Source: a virus
Direction: 5' to 3' (one strand)
Virus record (IMG/VR): IMGVR_UViG_3300034105_001972
Location: 1-39,177 of that record
Length of the DNA: 39,177 bases
The notes under the pieces were generated by a model. The model made no database searches and was not told the origin of the DNA. It saw only the letters and a list, made by a program, of their open reading frames with translations. Below are positions 8,827 through 18,770 of the stretch, piece by piece. The stretch's first letter is position 1. Each line of letters opens with the position of its first letter. Position numbers and translations under genes: made by a program.

Positions 8827-9345
8827 ATGCCTGATGGAGATGTATTTCTTCCACAACTAGAGAACGGTTACGCTGCTGCACCCGATCAATACAATAGTGC
8901 GGATATTGTTGTTGGCAGAATTGGTTCGAATATTAGTGCTGGCGCAACTGGTAGCGGCACGATAGGATCAGCGGCATGGATAGCCTCTATTCTTCAAAAT
9001 ACCACTTCGTATTCTTTCACGGGTGTTATCTCAGAGGTGCTGGTGTTTGATCGTAAACTATCTGAAACTGAACGCCAAGAGGTGTACGGCTATCTGTCTC
9101 GCAAGTACAGTATGGACACCAAACTTCCTGATACCTATGCTGCATCCCATCCAAGTGCGTATGCTCGTGGTTTAACTTACTGGAATATTGAGCACCACCC
9201 AAACACCAAGGGTATACCAGGACTGTGGCAGGATCTTTCTTTTGGCAATATAGTGTTGGAAGATTTCTCCTTGTTTCCAGATGGTACATATAAGTCTAAG
9301 GGAAATGTTCTATCAGAGGATACATACGATAGTGTCGGTCTATAA
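8827..9345 (+). CDS. LamG C-terminal fragment-like protein, probable detached tail of gp7-like gene
   Basis: A 172-aa product starting 15 bases after the gp7-like stop and in the same reading frame. An AAAGGA ribosome binding site lies a few bases upstream, so it may be translated on its own. It begins inside a lectin fold (IVVGRIGSNISAG, FTGVISEVLVFDRKLSE, ERQEVYGYLSRKY), which is the usual last strands of a LamG/ConA-like domain without the front half. Residues about 95-140 (SHPSAYARGLTYWNIEHH, then PNTKGIPGLW) form a second short conserved-looking segment. The missing front half of this lectin is visible in the upstream gene at about 6160-6890. It could be a separate subunit completing the fold, or a decaying remnant. 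Codon structure is intact and there are no frameshifts. Confidence 0.75.
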   Translation: MPDGDVFLPQLENGYAAAPDQYNSADIVVGRIGSNISAGATGSGTIGSAAWIASILQNTTSYSFTGVISEVLVFDRKLSETERQEVYGYLSRKYSMDTKLPDTYAASHPSAYARGLTYWNIEHHPNTKGIPGLWQDLSFGNIVLEDFSLFPDGTYKSKGNVLSEDTYDSVGL

Positions 9346-9356
9346 GGGGAAAATCA

Positions 9357-11708
9357 ATGGCTAGTTACCTAAAGGCATCCATTCAACGCTCATACGCCGA
9401 AAGTTTTTTGGCGGATTTGGAACGCAACGATAATCAGTACTTCTTTTTTATTAGTAAGAGTACTGCTTGGAGTACTGAACCAAATCCAACTGCCTATGTT
9501 GACAGCGTGGGATCTGAGTATCAGGTAATGAATGACATTATTGGCTACAAGAAACTCAACCCACAGAACATTATTTTTGCCTTGCCTCGATACGAGTGGG
9601 GTGGTGGTACAAAGTACGATCAGTACAGCGACACTGATGCCCTGTTTGACGATACCAACCCAAAGATTTTCTATGTGGTTACAGACGAGAACAACATCTA
9701 TAAGTGCTTGGGCAACAGCGGTGGAGTCGCCTCCACTATTAAACCAAATGGTGTGTTGACTTCTTCGTTTCGTTCAACTGATGGATATACTTGGCAATAT
9801 ATTGCCACTGTAAAAGAAGGAGATCTTCCGTATCAGTTAACGGATTATATTCCTGTAGATTTTGCTACAACCAGCACAGATACGGAAACTAGCAGCCAAT
9901 ACAACACGCAGATTAGTGCAGTGAATGCTTCAATCACCCGAATTGGTTTGGTAAACTCATCGGGTGCTTCTGCTGGTTTTTACCCGAACACTATCACTAA
10001 TAGTCTAGTTGGTGGAAACAATCCATATACAATCACTGTTACAGGATTTGACCCTGTAACGAATACAGTAACTACTACAGATGATGGTGCTAGAGGACTA
10101 TTGAATTTTTCTGGTGTTGATATTTCAAAATATATCGGGTATGTGTTGCGTGTGGACTACAGTACTGCGAATGCAACTGAAGTAAACAACTACGCAATTA
10201 TTACAGGTGCAGCGTCTACCGCCAATAGTTTTACATTTACCCTTCAAAACGATGTTGTGGATTTCACTATTACTCCATCTGGAAACGGAAAGATTGCCTC
10301 TGTTGAGATTGTACCGTACATTAAAATTGTAGGAAACGGCAGTGGAGCGTATGCTTTTCCGACAATGAACGCCAGTAGAGGAATTTCTGCTGTTACTGTT
10401 GTGAACGGTGGACGCAATTACTCTGCTGCACTTGTTGAAGTGGCAAGTCCTAAATCAGCAGTCACGAATCACCCAACCCTGACTGCGGTTCTGTCTCCCA
10501 AGGGAGGACACGGCAGTAATATCTTGAAAGAACTGAATATTAAAGATATTCTTATCATTGTAAATATCACAGAAGAAGATTCTGCCAAAATTATAGGCGG
10601 TGGATCGTATAGACAGTTTGGAATAATCAAGAATCCTTTGCTTGGAGACGGAAGCGGAATTGCGGCAGGAAGGGAAGACTTGTACTATCGAGACATCTCT
10701 CTTATTAGTACTAGCGGTACTGCGCTTTCTTCTGATTTTAGTTCAGGAGAAGCAAATATTATAATTGGAACCGAAACATATTCCTCTGCTAAAGTTATTG
10801 GCGTGAAATCAACAAATACTCCACAAATTACTCTTAAAACCCTGAACGCCAGCGGAAGATTTATTACCAAGCAAGACCGCATAAATGATTATGTACTCAC
10901 GCTTACTGCGGATCCGTCTGTGGATTTCCAAGTTGGAGAAACCGTAGAGCAGATTATTCCTGCCGCAACAGTTCTGCCCACAGTTCTGCAAGCAGGAATT
11001 TCGTATGGATTTGATATAACCACTCAAGGACGGGTTCTCTATACAAGCGGAACTCAATTAGGTGTTCGTCTTACTAGTAGTGGAAACTTTATTAATCAGG
11101 CGGGTCTTCCTATTGTGGGTTTGCTTTCTGGTGTTACTGGTACTATTTCTTCTGTGGCTCCATCATACGGAGAGTCTGTATGGGTTACTGATACAGTTGC
11201 CTCCTCTGATACTGCCACATTCTTGAGTAGTGGTGGCAATCAAAAACTGTATAAGATTGTGGAAGCAGGACAAGCGTATTTTGATCTAGACAGTACTCCT
11301 GCATATAGGGGTGTTCATGTTGTAGAACTAGGTACTAGTTTGAATTCTGCGGTGGGTATTGTAGACACCACTTCCGCTTCACTCACTCAGAACTCGTTTT
11401 CTAATGGAGACTTGGTGACTCAAGGAGTCACGGGAACCTACGGAAACTACGCCAGTGGTCAGGTGTACCATTGGGAATTTATCAATAATTCCTATGGAAA
11501 ACTCCATCTGACCAATGTTGTGGGTTCTTTCAAGAGTGTTGCTGTGGATGGGTTGTCGGGTTCCACGCTTGGTGCGTTCGTTGTGACCAATGTAGACCTA
11601 CCAGAGATCGACAGAACTTCGGGCGAAATCTTATACATAGACAATGTAAGACCTATACAAAGAACTGTTGGTCAACAGGAAGAATTTAGAGTTCGATTGG
11701 GCTTCTAA
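9357..11708 (+). CDS. 8: Baseplate wedge protein gp8, enlarged
   Basis: A 783-aa product, over twice T4 gp8 (334 aa). The N-terminal 170 residues carry gp8 features: FFFISKSTAWSTEPNPTAYV, a VMNDIIGYKKLNPQNIIFAL segment, PRYEWGGGTKYDQY and DGYTWQYIATV. The extreme C-terminus (SGEILYIDNVRPIQRTVGQQ, then EEFRVRLGF) matches the conserved gp8 ending (SGEMIYMENR...Q.EE...). Between them are about 450 residues of beta-rich, Gly/Thr/Ser-rich sequence absent from T4 gp8, presumably inserted domains on the baseplate surface. Gp8 is a dimer at the wedge periphery and binds gp7, gp10 and gp6. The ribosome binding site AAGGGG overlaps the previous stop. Confidence 0.9.
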   Translation: MASYLKASIQRSYAESFLADLERNDNQYFFFISKSTAWSTEPNPTAYVDSVGSEYQVMNDIIGYKKLNPQNIIFALPRYEWGGGTKYDQYSDTDALFDDTNPKIFYVVTDENNIYKCLGNSGGVASTIKPNGVLTSSFRSTDGYTWQYIATVKEGDLPYQLTDYIPVDFATTSTDTETSSQYNTQISAVNASITRIGLVNSSGASAGFYPNTITNSLVGGNNPYTITVTGFDPVTNTVTTTDDGARGLLNFSGVDISKYIGYVLRVDYSTANATEVNNYAIITGAASTANSFTFTLQNDVVDFTITPSGNGKIASVEIVPYIKIVGNGSGAYAFPTMNASRGISAVTVVNGGRNYSAALVEVASPKSAVTNHPTLTAVLSPKGGHGSNILKELNIKDILIIVNITEEDSAKIIGGGSYRQFGIIKNPLLGDGSGIAAGREDLYYRDISLISTSGTALSSDFSSGEANIIIGTETYSSAKVIGVKSTNTPQITLKTLNASGRFITKQDRINDYVLTLTADPSVDFQVGETVEQIIPAATVLPTVLQAGISYGFDITTQGRVLYTSGTQLGVRLTSSGNFINQAGLPIVGLLSGVTGTISSVAPSYGESVWVTDTVASSDTATFLSSGGNQKLYKIVEAGQAYFDLDSTPAYRGVHVVELGTSLNSAVGIVDTTSASLTQNSFSNGDLVTQGVTGTYGNYASGQVYHWEFINNSYGKLHLTNVVGSFKSVAVDGLSGSTLGAFVVTNVDLPEIDRTSGEILYIDNVRPIQRTVGQQEEFRVRLGF

Positions 11709-11717
11709 GAGGAACAT

Positions 11718-14700
11718 ATGGCATACGATCCTAGCATCTTCAATATCAGTCCGTACTACGATGATTTTTCTGCGGACAACGGGTTTTTGCGTGTTCTGTT
11801 CAAGCCAGGATACGCTCTGCAAGCCCGTGAAGCCACGCAATTGCAGTCCATCCTACAGGATCAACTGTCCCGAATCGGCGATCATTTGTTCAAGGACGGA
11901 TCTCGCATTATTGGTGGTGGTATTAGTGTTCGCAATTCTTCATTTTTGATGGTTGCTACTGGTGTTGGTACTCCTCTTGCGGGAGTCACCGACTACTCCA
12001 CCCTTGTTGGCGGAATTCTTACACCCACCAATACCACAGACACAACACAAGCAACGGTGGTTCACTATATTGCTCCTGATGTGAATACAGATGGGTATTT
12101 AATTCTTGTTGTGGATTTTGTTTCGGGAACTTCGTTTACTAGTACCTTTAACTTGACCAAGGATTTATTCACCGTTTCTGGTTTGAGTGTTGTTTCTGAT
12201 TCGTTTGGTAAAGGTAACTGCAAACTGATTACGGTTTCTGATGGTATTTTCTATGTGGACGGGTTTTTTGTTCGAACCGATACACAGCAATTCACTCCAT
12301 ATATCGCAAGAACAGGATATCGTGATCTGAATTTTACCGCATTCTCCGTACTATCCAAGAAGATTGGATTTGCCATTAGTCGAGACAATGTTACGGAACA
12401 GGAAAACCCCACCCTGCGGGATCCTGCAATTGGATCCTACAATTACAATGCTCCTGGAGCAGATCGCTATAAGGTTATTCTTTCGCTTGCTCAGGCTGAG
12501 TTGAGCGAAACTCCTGATGACTTTGTTGAACTGCTTCGGTTTGAAGGCGGAAAAGTTACCAAGAAGATTGAGCGAATCACCTACGGAGAAATTCAGAAGG
12601 CACTTGCTCTTCGTACCTATGATGAGTCGGGATCCTATACGGTTCGTCCGTTTGATCTTACGATTAAAGACTATTCTACCACACAATTAAATATGTCTGT
12701 TGGTGAAGGCAAGGCGTATGTGCTTGGATATGATGTTGAAAATCAGCATCCGATTACGGTTCCCTTTAGTAAATCACGAACGGTTCAACCTGAATCGGGT
12801 ATTTTTGTGTTTAGCACGGGAAACTTTATTGGCGTATGCATGGGCAATACGGCATCTGGATTTGGTGAAACATTTGCTACCAATCTAACCACTATTAGTG
12901 CTGGCTCTGCACAGGTTCAATTCCGAAACGCCGACAATACGGCTACCGTTGCTACTGGTCATGTTCATGGTGCAATTCCTACTCCTCAACAATCTGGTCC
13001 TGGTGGATTCACAGGAAACCACTATCGGTTGTATGTGTACGGGTTGAGTGGTTCTATTGCAAGTGGCAAGACAGGGTTTATCTACAGTAATACCACAGGA
13101 TTTACCATTGGATCCTTTACTCCACAAACCACTTCGGGATTCTCTGCATCAAACACAGACAATTCATCTCTGGTTTACGAATTGCAGCCAGGATATGCGG
13201 TTAACGAAGTTTCTTCTCTGTCTATTCCATGTAGGCTCATTGGTAGTCTTTTCTCTCCATCTTATAATACTCCAACCACAAATCAAACAACTTATACAAT
13301 TACCAAGGGACAATTTAGTGAAACTATTGCTACTGGTAGTGATGGTGTGTTTAATTTTCCTACTACACCACTAGCAGCCAGTCAAATATCTTTTATAAAC
13401 AGCACATCCACTGCATTCACTCCTAGTACTAGTACTGCAAATGTTACTGTGTCTTCAGGAAATATGACTGTAGTGGCTTCGGCTTCCTCTGTGCCAGCAG
13501 GATTCACTGCTCAACAAGTGCGAGCAATGGTTCCTGTGGTGTATACTCCCACTATTGGTAATAATACAACATACAGAACCAAAACTTCGACAACAACTAC
13601 GGTAAATTTTACTTCCAATTTGAGCACATCAGAAGGTGGTCGTAAATACTTCACTATTCCTAATCGTGATGTGTACGCTATTGCTTCGGTTGTTAATCAA
13701 ACTAGTGCAGCAATAGATTATACCGATGATTTTGAGTTGGATGATGGTCAGCGAGAAACTCACTACGAAAATTCTCGCCTGTATATTAAAGAAAGTTCGG
13801 CATCCAAGCCTGTATATACTTCTTCATTAACCAACGCGAACCTTTTTGTTACCTATTCATATTTTGTTCACGGTGGATTGTCTGCTGCACCATTCATCGG
13901 CAAGCATTCATACTTTTCTTCAGATGGTTCTGCGTTTCCGTATGCTCAGATTCCACTGTTCACCAATCCGCGTACAGGCAAAACGGTGTCTTTGGCAAAC
14001 TGCTTGGACTTCCGTCATTCTGGACTTACCGCAACCACACCAATGTTGAAACCGTATGGTGCTACTGATGTTGTGGTTCCATCGTTTACTAGTGCTTCAT
14101 ACAATCACTATCTGCCACGCATTGATAAATTGTGCGTTAAGGCTGATCCTGAAGACGGGTCTGCACTCTTCTTCTTTGTAGGAGGAACTCCTGACCTGTC
14201 GCCTTCGGCTCCACCTGATCCTGCTGATGCTCTTGTGCTTGCTACCGTAACTGTTCCTGCGTACACACACAACGAAAGTGATGTAGTGATTACTCCCGTA
14301 GACACCAAGCGATTCACTATGGCAGACATTGGTAAGATTCAGAAGCGAGTGGATGAAGTTGAAGTGTTTGCTAAACTCTCCCTGTCGGAATCTGAAATAG
14401 AAGCAAGATCACTTCGTGGAACTTGTGCTGCTGCCGAACCTTTAAAGACTTCTATCTTCTCAGATGAGTTCTATGGACACTCCGTTTCGGATGTGTGCGA
14501 TTACTCTAATTCGTGTTCTATTGATTTTGAGCGTGGGGAATTGCGTCCATTCTTTACAACTCAAGAAATTTCAATTAATACTCCAATCACAATCAATACC
14601 GTGGTTTCTTCAGATGGATTGATTACTCTTGATTACACTACTCCTGCTTATATTGAAAACAAGCAGTATACAAAGAGCATCAAGATTAATCCGTCCAACA

Positions 14701-16625
14701 CGGTTAATTGGCTTGGGTTTATGAAATTGTCTACTTCTGTTGAACCATTCTACGACACAGGATATCGTCCTGCTGTTAAGACCAATGCACTTTCAGAAAA
14801 TGACAATTGGATTTCATCCAATGCAAACAACAAGCGTGGCTTTGGTACGCAGTGGAATGAGTGGGAAAGTATATGGACAGGCATAGATCAGGTTGAAGAC
14901 GAACAAGACGATATACAGAAGCGTATTGTTGAACTTCCCCATGTGGCATCCACATCTGCAATTCCATCGGTCAACTCTGGTAGCATTCGAGTAGGTGTTT
15001 CTCGTAAGGTGCAAAGCATTGATCAGAAGAACAGCAATTTTATTAGTGCTCGTCAACTAAAGAATCGTATCAAGCACCGCATTGGTTCGCGGGTAATTGA
15101 TCGCAGTGTGGTTCCTTATATTCCACTCAATACCGTGACTGCAACTGTTGACGGATTGAAACCCAATTCCACAAATCTCTCTCTGTATTTTGACGGAGAA
15201 GTAGTCAAGAGTGGTATTAGCACTGATACTTACGGCTCATGCACCGTATCTTTTGGAATTTCTGCTGGTACATTCTTGGCAGGACAAAGAACTGTTCGTA
15301 TTGCTGATTCTGCTGTTACGGCTAATTCCACTATTGCAGCAGAAGCAGTGTACTACTGCACGGGTCTTTTAGAGCAACGCGATTCTGGTTCGTATTCTAC
15401 TCGTCCACCTGAACTGCGCCGTCAAACTGCTGCAAGTGAAAGTATTGCAAAGGATCCATTCAATCGAGACATTGATTCTGTTGAGAACAACCATTGGAGC
15501 GATCCTGTATCACAAACATTCTTGGTTGATAAGAAAGCAAACCCTGATGGCATATTCCTTAGTAGCGCAGACCTTTATTTTGCTGCAAAGGATTCCACAT
15601 TACCAGTAACGGTTCAGATTCGTCCAACGGTTTCTGGATATCCATCACCTTCTGTGGTAATGCCTTTCAGCACAGTTGTTAAAAACTCAGTAAATGTAAT
15701 CGCTAATTCTGCATTGCCAATAGCAACAAATTTCACCTTTAGCAGTCCCGTGTATCTTGAACCAGGTGAATACGCTATCTGCATTTTGGCAAACAGCGAC
15801 AAATACGAATTGTTTGCTGCTGAGAGTGCGATTAATACCATCAACAATAATTCGGCTGTTGCGGGTCGCGCAGGAAACAATCAGTTGGTTGGAACCTTGT
15901 TTACACCACAAGGAATTGGTTCAACAGTACAAAACAACACCACAGATCTTATGTTCACCTTGAATCAGTGTTCGTTTGTTTCAACTGGTAATATTAAATA
16001 CAGTGGAATCAGTAATTGCACCAATGCTCAAATTTTAAAGTTCTACGCTCCAGAAATTATTCCAAGCAGTTGCGCCCTTGATCGCACCGTTGATGGTAAA
16101 AACTTCTTGAACAACGAATCTGTATATTTGAAGACTATTATTTCAAGTAATCCAGATCTGCAATATTCTCTACGCAGAGGAGCAAACACATCAGTGTCTC
16201 CTGTGATTGATATTTCTGCGCTGTTCGCTGCTAGTGTCACCATGTACTCCACTAGTAGCACTCCAACATCAAAATATGTTTCGCGAGTAGTGGAGTTGCC
16301 GCAATCCACCGCATCAAACGGAATTGCTGTGTTTGTAGACGCAAATATTCCAACAGGATCTGGTATTGCTGTGAATTACCGATACTGTCTGAGTGGAGAA
16401 ACCGATATATTCTCCAAGGGATTCCTCCTCATGCCACAAATCAGCCCTTCATTTACTAGTAATTCGGAAATTGATTTCCGAGAAGCCGCCTTCCGTGTTG
16501 CTGTACCTTCAGGAGCGTTCACCTCGTATCAGATACAGGTTGTGATGACTTCCACGGCACAAAACTCTACATATTTCAAAACACCTGCTGCACGAAACAT
16601 CCGTACAGTGAGTTTCATTCAATAA
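11718..16625 (+). CDS. DUF4815-type baseplate structural protein
   Basis: A 1635-aa product. The N-terminus (YYDDFSADNGFLRVLFKPGY, then ALQAREATQLQSILQDQL and GDHLFKDGSRIIGG) is the signature opening of DUF4815 proteins of cyanophage-like T4 relatives, where this protein occupies the place of T4 gp9/gp10. A long beta-rich middle (about 360-650) looks inserted. A second recognisable region (about 660-770) has YFTIPNRDVYAI and QIPLFTNPRTGKTVSLANCL, then DFRHSG. The C-terminal third (about 1270-1370) has DPVSQTFLVDKKANPDGIFL, PVTVQIRPTVSGYPSP and VYLEPGEYAICILANSDKYE, a module common in these baseplate/fibre-attachment proteins. The likely role is a peripheral baseplate protein linking wedges to fibres. 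GAGGA precedes the ATG. Confidence 0.85.
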   Translation: MAYDPSIFNISPYYDDFSADNGFLRVLFKPGYALQAREATQLQSILQDQLSRIGDHLFKDGSRIIGGGISVRNSSFLMVATGVGTPLAGVTDYSTLVGGILTPTNTTDTTQATVVHYIAPDVNTDGYLILVVDFVSGTSFTSTFNLTKDLFTVSGLSVVSDSFGKGNCKLITVSDGIFYVDGFFVRTDTQQFTPYIARTGYRDLNFTAFSVLSKKIGFAISRDNVTEQENPTLRDPAIGSYNYNAPGADRYKVILSLAQAELSETPDDFVELLRFEGGKVTKKIERITYGEIQKALALRTYDESGSYTVRPFDLTIKDYSTTQLNMSVGEGKAYVLGYDVENQHPITVPFSKSRTVQPESGIFVFSTGNFIGVCMGNTASGFGETFATNLTTISAGSAQVQFRNADNTATVATGHVHGAIPTPQQSGPGGFTGNHYRLYVYGLSGSIASGKTGFIYSNTTGFTIGSFTPQTTSGFSASNTDNSSLVYELQPGYAVNEVSSLSIPCRLIGSLFSPSYNTPTTNQTTYTITKGQFSETIATGSDGVFNFPTTPLAASQISFINSTSTAFTPSTSTANVTVSSGNMTVVASASSVPAGFTAQQVRAMVPVVYTPTIGNNTTYRTKTSTTTTVNFTSNLSTSEGGRKYFTIPNRDVYAIASVVNQTSAAIDYTDDFELDDGQRETHYENSRLYIKESSASKPVYTSSLTNANLFVTYSYFVHGGLSAAPFIGKHSYFSSDGSAFPYAQIPLFTNPRTGKTVSLANCLDFRHSGLTATTPMLKPYGATDVVVPSFTSASYNHYLPRIDKLCVKADPEDGSALFFFVGGTPDLSPSAPPDPADALVLATVTVPAYTHNESDVVITPVDTKRFTMADIGKIQKRVDEVEVFAKLSLSESEIEARSLRGTCAAAEPLKTSIFSDEFYGHSVSDVCDYSNSCSIDFERGELRPFFTTQEISINTPITINTVVSSDGLITLDYTTPAYIENKQYTKSIKINPSNTVNWLGFMKLSTSVEPFYDTGYRPAVKTNALSENDNWISSNANNKRGFGTQWNEWESIWTGIDQVEDEQDDIQKRIVELPHVASTSAIPSVNSGSIRVGVSRKVQSIDQKNSNFISARQLKNRIKHRIGSRVIDRSVVPYIPLNTVTATVDGLKPNSTNLSLYFDGEVVKSGISTDTYGSCTVSFGISAGTFLAGQRTVRIADSAVTANSTIAAEAVYYCTGLLEQRDSGSYSTRPPELRRQTAASESIAKDPFNRDIDSVENNHWSDPVSQTFLVDKKANPDGIFLSSADLYFAAKDSTLPVTVQIRPTVSGYPSPSVVMPFSTVVKNSVNVIANSALPIATNFTFSSPVYLEPGEYAICILANSDKYELFAAESAINTINNNSAVAGRAGNNQLVGTLFTPQGIGSTVQNNTTDLMFTLNQCSFVSTGNIKYSGISNCTNAQILKFYAPEIIPSSCALDRTVDGKNFLNNESVYLKTIISSNPDLQYSLRRGANTSVSPVIDISALFAASVTMYSTSSTPTSKYVSRVVELPQSTASNGIAVFVDANIPTGSGIAVNYRYCLSGETDIFSKGFLLMPQISPSFTSNSEIDFREAAFRVAVPSGAFTSYQIQVVMTSTAQNSTYFKTPAARNIRTVSFIQ

Positions 16626-16820
16626 ATGAGTGGAGTAAGGTACATCCGCGATAGTGCCACGGGTGCAGTACTACTGGCAGATGCACAGACAATTGATGCT
16701 TTCATGCAAAAAAAGACTCTAGCAGAAGATGTAGAAGCACTGAAAGCAGAGATAAATACTCTGAAGCAGCAAGTACAGCAACTCATATCTGTATCAAACC
16801 TCACACAGCAGAGCGAATAA
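16626..16820 (+). CDS. Small coiled-coil protein between baseplate and fibre genes
   Basis: A 64-aa product whose ATG directly follows the DUF4815 stop (TAAATG at 16623-16628). The N-terminus MSGVRYIRDSATGAVLLADA resembles short proteins found beside fibre genes in T4-like phages. Residues about 30-56 form a clear heptad-like amphipathic helix (LAEDVEALKAEINTLKQQVQ, then QLISV). There is no membrane segment or signal. A small oligomerising helix at this place suggests an adaptor or trimerising plug for the fibre, or a fibre assembly factor. This is inference from size, coil and position. Tight packing against both neighbours supports it being a real gene. Confidence 0.7.
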   Translation: MSGVRYIRDSATGAVLLADAQTIDAFMQKKTLAEDVEALKAEINTLKQQVQQLISVSNLTQQSE

Positions 16821-16823
16821 GAC

Positions 16824-18758
16824 ATGGCATCATATACAGGACCAGATGAAAACACCTATCCGATCCCACAAGTCGCACTTGGGGATACTTTTAACACATG
16901 GCGTGACATCACCAATACTGCCGTCTACAAACTAAACAAACTGAAGGTGTATGAGGGTATCAGTACTGGAAGTATTTCCATTACAACAACCACGGGTGGA
17001 ACTCTTTCTGTTGCCTTGCTTGAAACCATTACCACGGGTCACACTTTTACTGGCGACATTAACTTTGGTGGTGTAGTTACTTTTAACGGTTCCACTGTGA
17101 CCATGAACGCACAGACGGTTACCATTGATGACTACAACATTGTGCTTGGCGATCTTGCTGGTGCATCTGCCGCAGGAGCATCTGCCGCTGGTGGTGGTGG
17201 CTTGATCTTGAATCTTGGAAGTGGTGGAACAGCAGAGTGGCTCTGGCAAAATTTTGCAGTTCACGGTGTCACGGGTGTGTGGCGTGCAAACACACACATT
17301 GGCTTTAGCGGAGCCACAAGCGGGTTGTACCCTGCTGGCGGTGGAACCCTGCCTGTTCACGGTCTTGCCATTCGTCTTGACGGTGGATCAACCACGGATC
17401 ACGGACTTAATATTAGTCTGACAAACACGGGTGGAGCAGCAGGAGCAACCACCAACCGAGCAATTGAATTCAGCCGTTACTCATCAACAGGTGCAACGGT
17501 TTTCATGGAAGTTCTCAACGGCACAACATACGGCGCACAACCGTTTGTAAATATTCGAAATGGTGTAAACCGTAAGCGGGTTACTCAAACGGCTCACGGA
17601 CTGTCTTTTGGCACTCCTGTGTATGTGTACAACAACGGAAGTTATCTTGCAGCAGATTGTACTGATGTGGACAAGGCTGAAGTTGTTGGTGTTGTGTCTA
17701 ATCGTGTGGACGCAAACACATTTGAAGTTACTTTTATTGGTGAGATATTTGGAAACTTTACCAATGCCTTGCCATCAGGATCTAATCTGATAACTGGTGC
17801 AGTATACTACCTGTCTACAAGCGCGGGAAAACTAAGCACCACACCATCCAGGGCTGTAGGAACAGTACACAAGGCTGTTCTGATTGCTACTGGTGCTAGT
17901 GCTGCAATAGTGATTCCATTTACTGGTGGACTTCTTGCGGAAGACGCAATAATTACTGCTGCTTCTACAGTTGGAAGATCTATAGTGCAGATCAACAAAT
18001 TCCAAGTTGGAGATGCAGTTCGATGGATTGCTGGCTCTGCTGGACTTTCTTATGCGTATGCAGGAGGCATTCCTCCTCCTGGATACACATCTGCCACTTA
18101 TGCTGACGGAATCTATGTAAAGGCACAGGCTGACACGGAAGCACAAGCGGAAGTGGTTGGTATTGTTACTGATGTAACCCCCATTGATACTTCTGCTGTT
18201 AACTCTAAGTTTAGCATTACCACAACTGGATTTTTTGATGCAACTTCTCTAGGAATAACTGCAAGCAATTCTGGTACTCCAGGGAATATGGTTGCGGGTA
18301 CTCAATACTTCTTGAGTGCTGGATCTGCTGGTAATACTCAAGCCTTTGAAAGTTCCACTCCATCTATTACTAATACTCCTCCTACTCTTGTGGGACAAGT
18401 TAGGAAACCACTTCTTTTCAGCACCACGGCAACCAGTGGTCATATTATTTCATATCGTGGTGATGTAAACAACTCAGGGCAGTCCTCGTTCACAGGGTAC
18501 ACGGGTGCTTCTGCTGATTATATTGATCTGCCTACAGGCAGCATTGTGATGGGTACAACAGGCTCAACGCTATCCCCAAATGTGGGAGTCACCCTCTACT
18601 ACCACAACAGCGGTGGCTTGAGCGGAGAGTACGGCATCTATCTTGGTGCCAGCACCACAGGTGTCACAATGAATGGAACATGGAAAACTCGTGGTCGGGC
18701 AATTGATCGTAACTCCACAGGCGCAACAGCATATCATCTCTGTCAGAGAATTTCTTAA
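16824..18758 (+). CDS. Modular tail fibre-like structural protein
   Basis: A 644-aa product starting 3 bases after the previous stop. The N-terminus (YPIPQVALGDTFNTWRDITN, then TAVYKLNKLKVY) resembles the baseplate-attachment segment of fibre proteins in cyanophage-type T4 relatives. A beta-rich shaft follows (FTGDINFGGVVTFNGSTVTM), with a 15-base tandem duplication at 17163-17192 that encodes GASAA twice. Two copies of a roughly 110-residue module follow, at about 17566-17937 and 17974-18471. Each has the order: an FxxGxxV strand, an AxAE VVGxV core, GxxYFLS or GAVYYLS, and a closing G.V.K..L. segment. A third copy starts the next gene. The C-terminus (VGVTLYYHNSGGLSGEYGIY) is beta-rich. The likely role is a fibre or short-fibre subunit. 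Confidence 0.75.
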   Translation: MASYTGPDENTYPIPQVALGDTFNTWRDITNTAVYKLNKLKVYEGISTGSISITTTTGGTLSVALLETITTGHTFTGDINFGGVVTFNGSTVTMNAQTVTIDDYNIVLGDLAGASAAGASAAGGGGLILNLGSGGTAEWLWQNFAVHGVTGVWRANTHIGFSGATSGLYPAGGGTLPVHGLAIRLDGGSTTDHGLNISLTNTGGAAGATTNRAIEFSRYSSTGATVFMEVLNGTTYGAQPFVNIRNGVNRKRVTQTAHGLSFGTPVYVYNNGSYLAADCTDVDKAEVVGVVSNRVDANTFEVTFIGEIFGNFTNALPSGSNLITGAVYYLSTSAGKLSTTPSRAVGTVHKAVLIATGASAAIVIPFTGGLLAEDAIITAASTVGRSIVQINKFQVGDAVRWIAGSAGLSYAYAGGIPPPGYTSATYADGIYVKAQADTEAQAEVVGIVTDVTPIDTSAVNSKFSITTTGFFDATSLGITASNSGTPGNMVAGTQYFLSAGSAGNTQAFESSTPSITNTPPTLVGQVRKPLLFSTTATSGHIISYRGDVNNSGQSSFTGYTGASADYIDLPTGSIVMGTTGSTLSPNVGVTLYYHNSGGLSGEYGIYLGASTTGVTMNGTWKTRGRAIDRNSTGATAYHLCQRIS

Positions 18759-18770
18759 AGGCAATACCAA

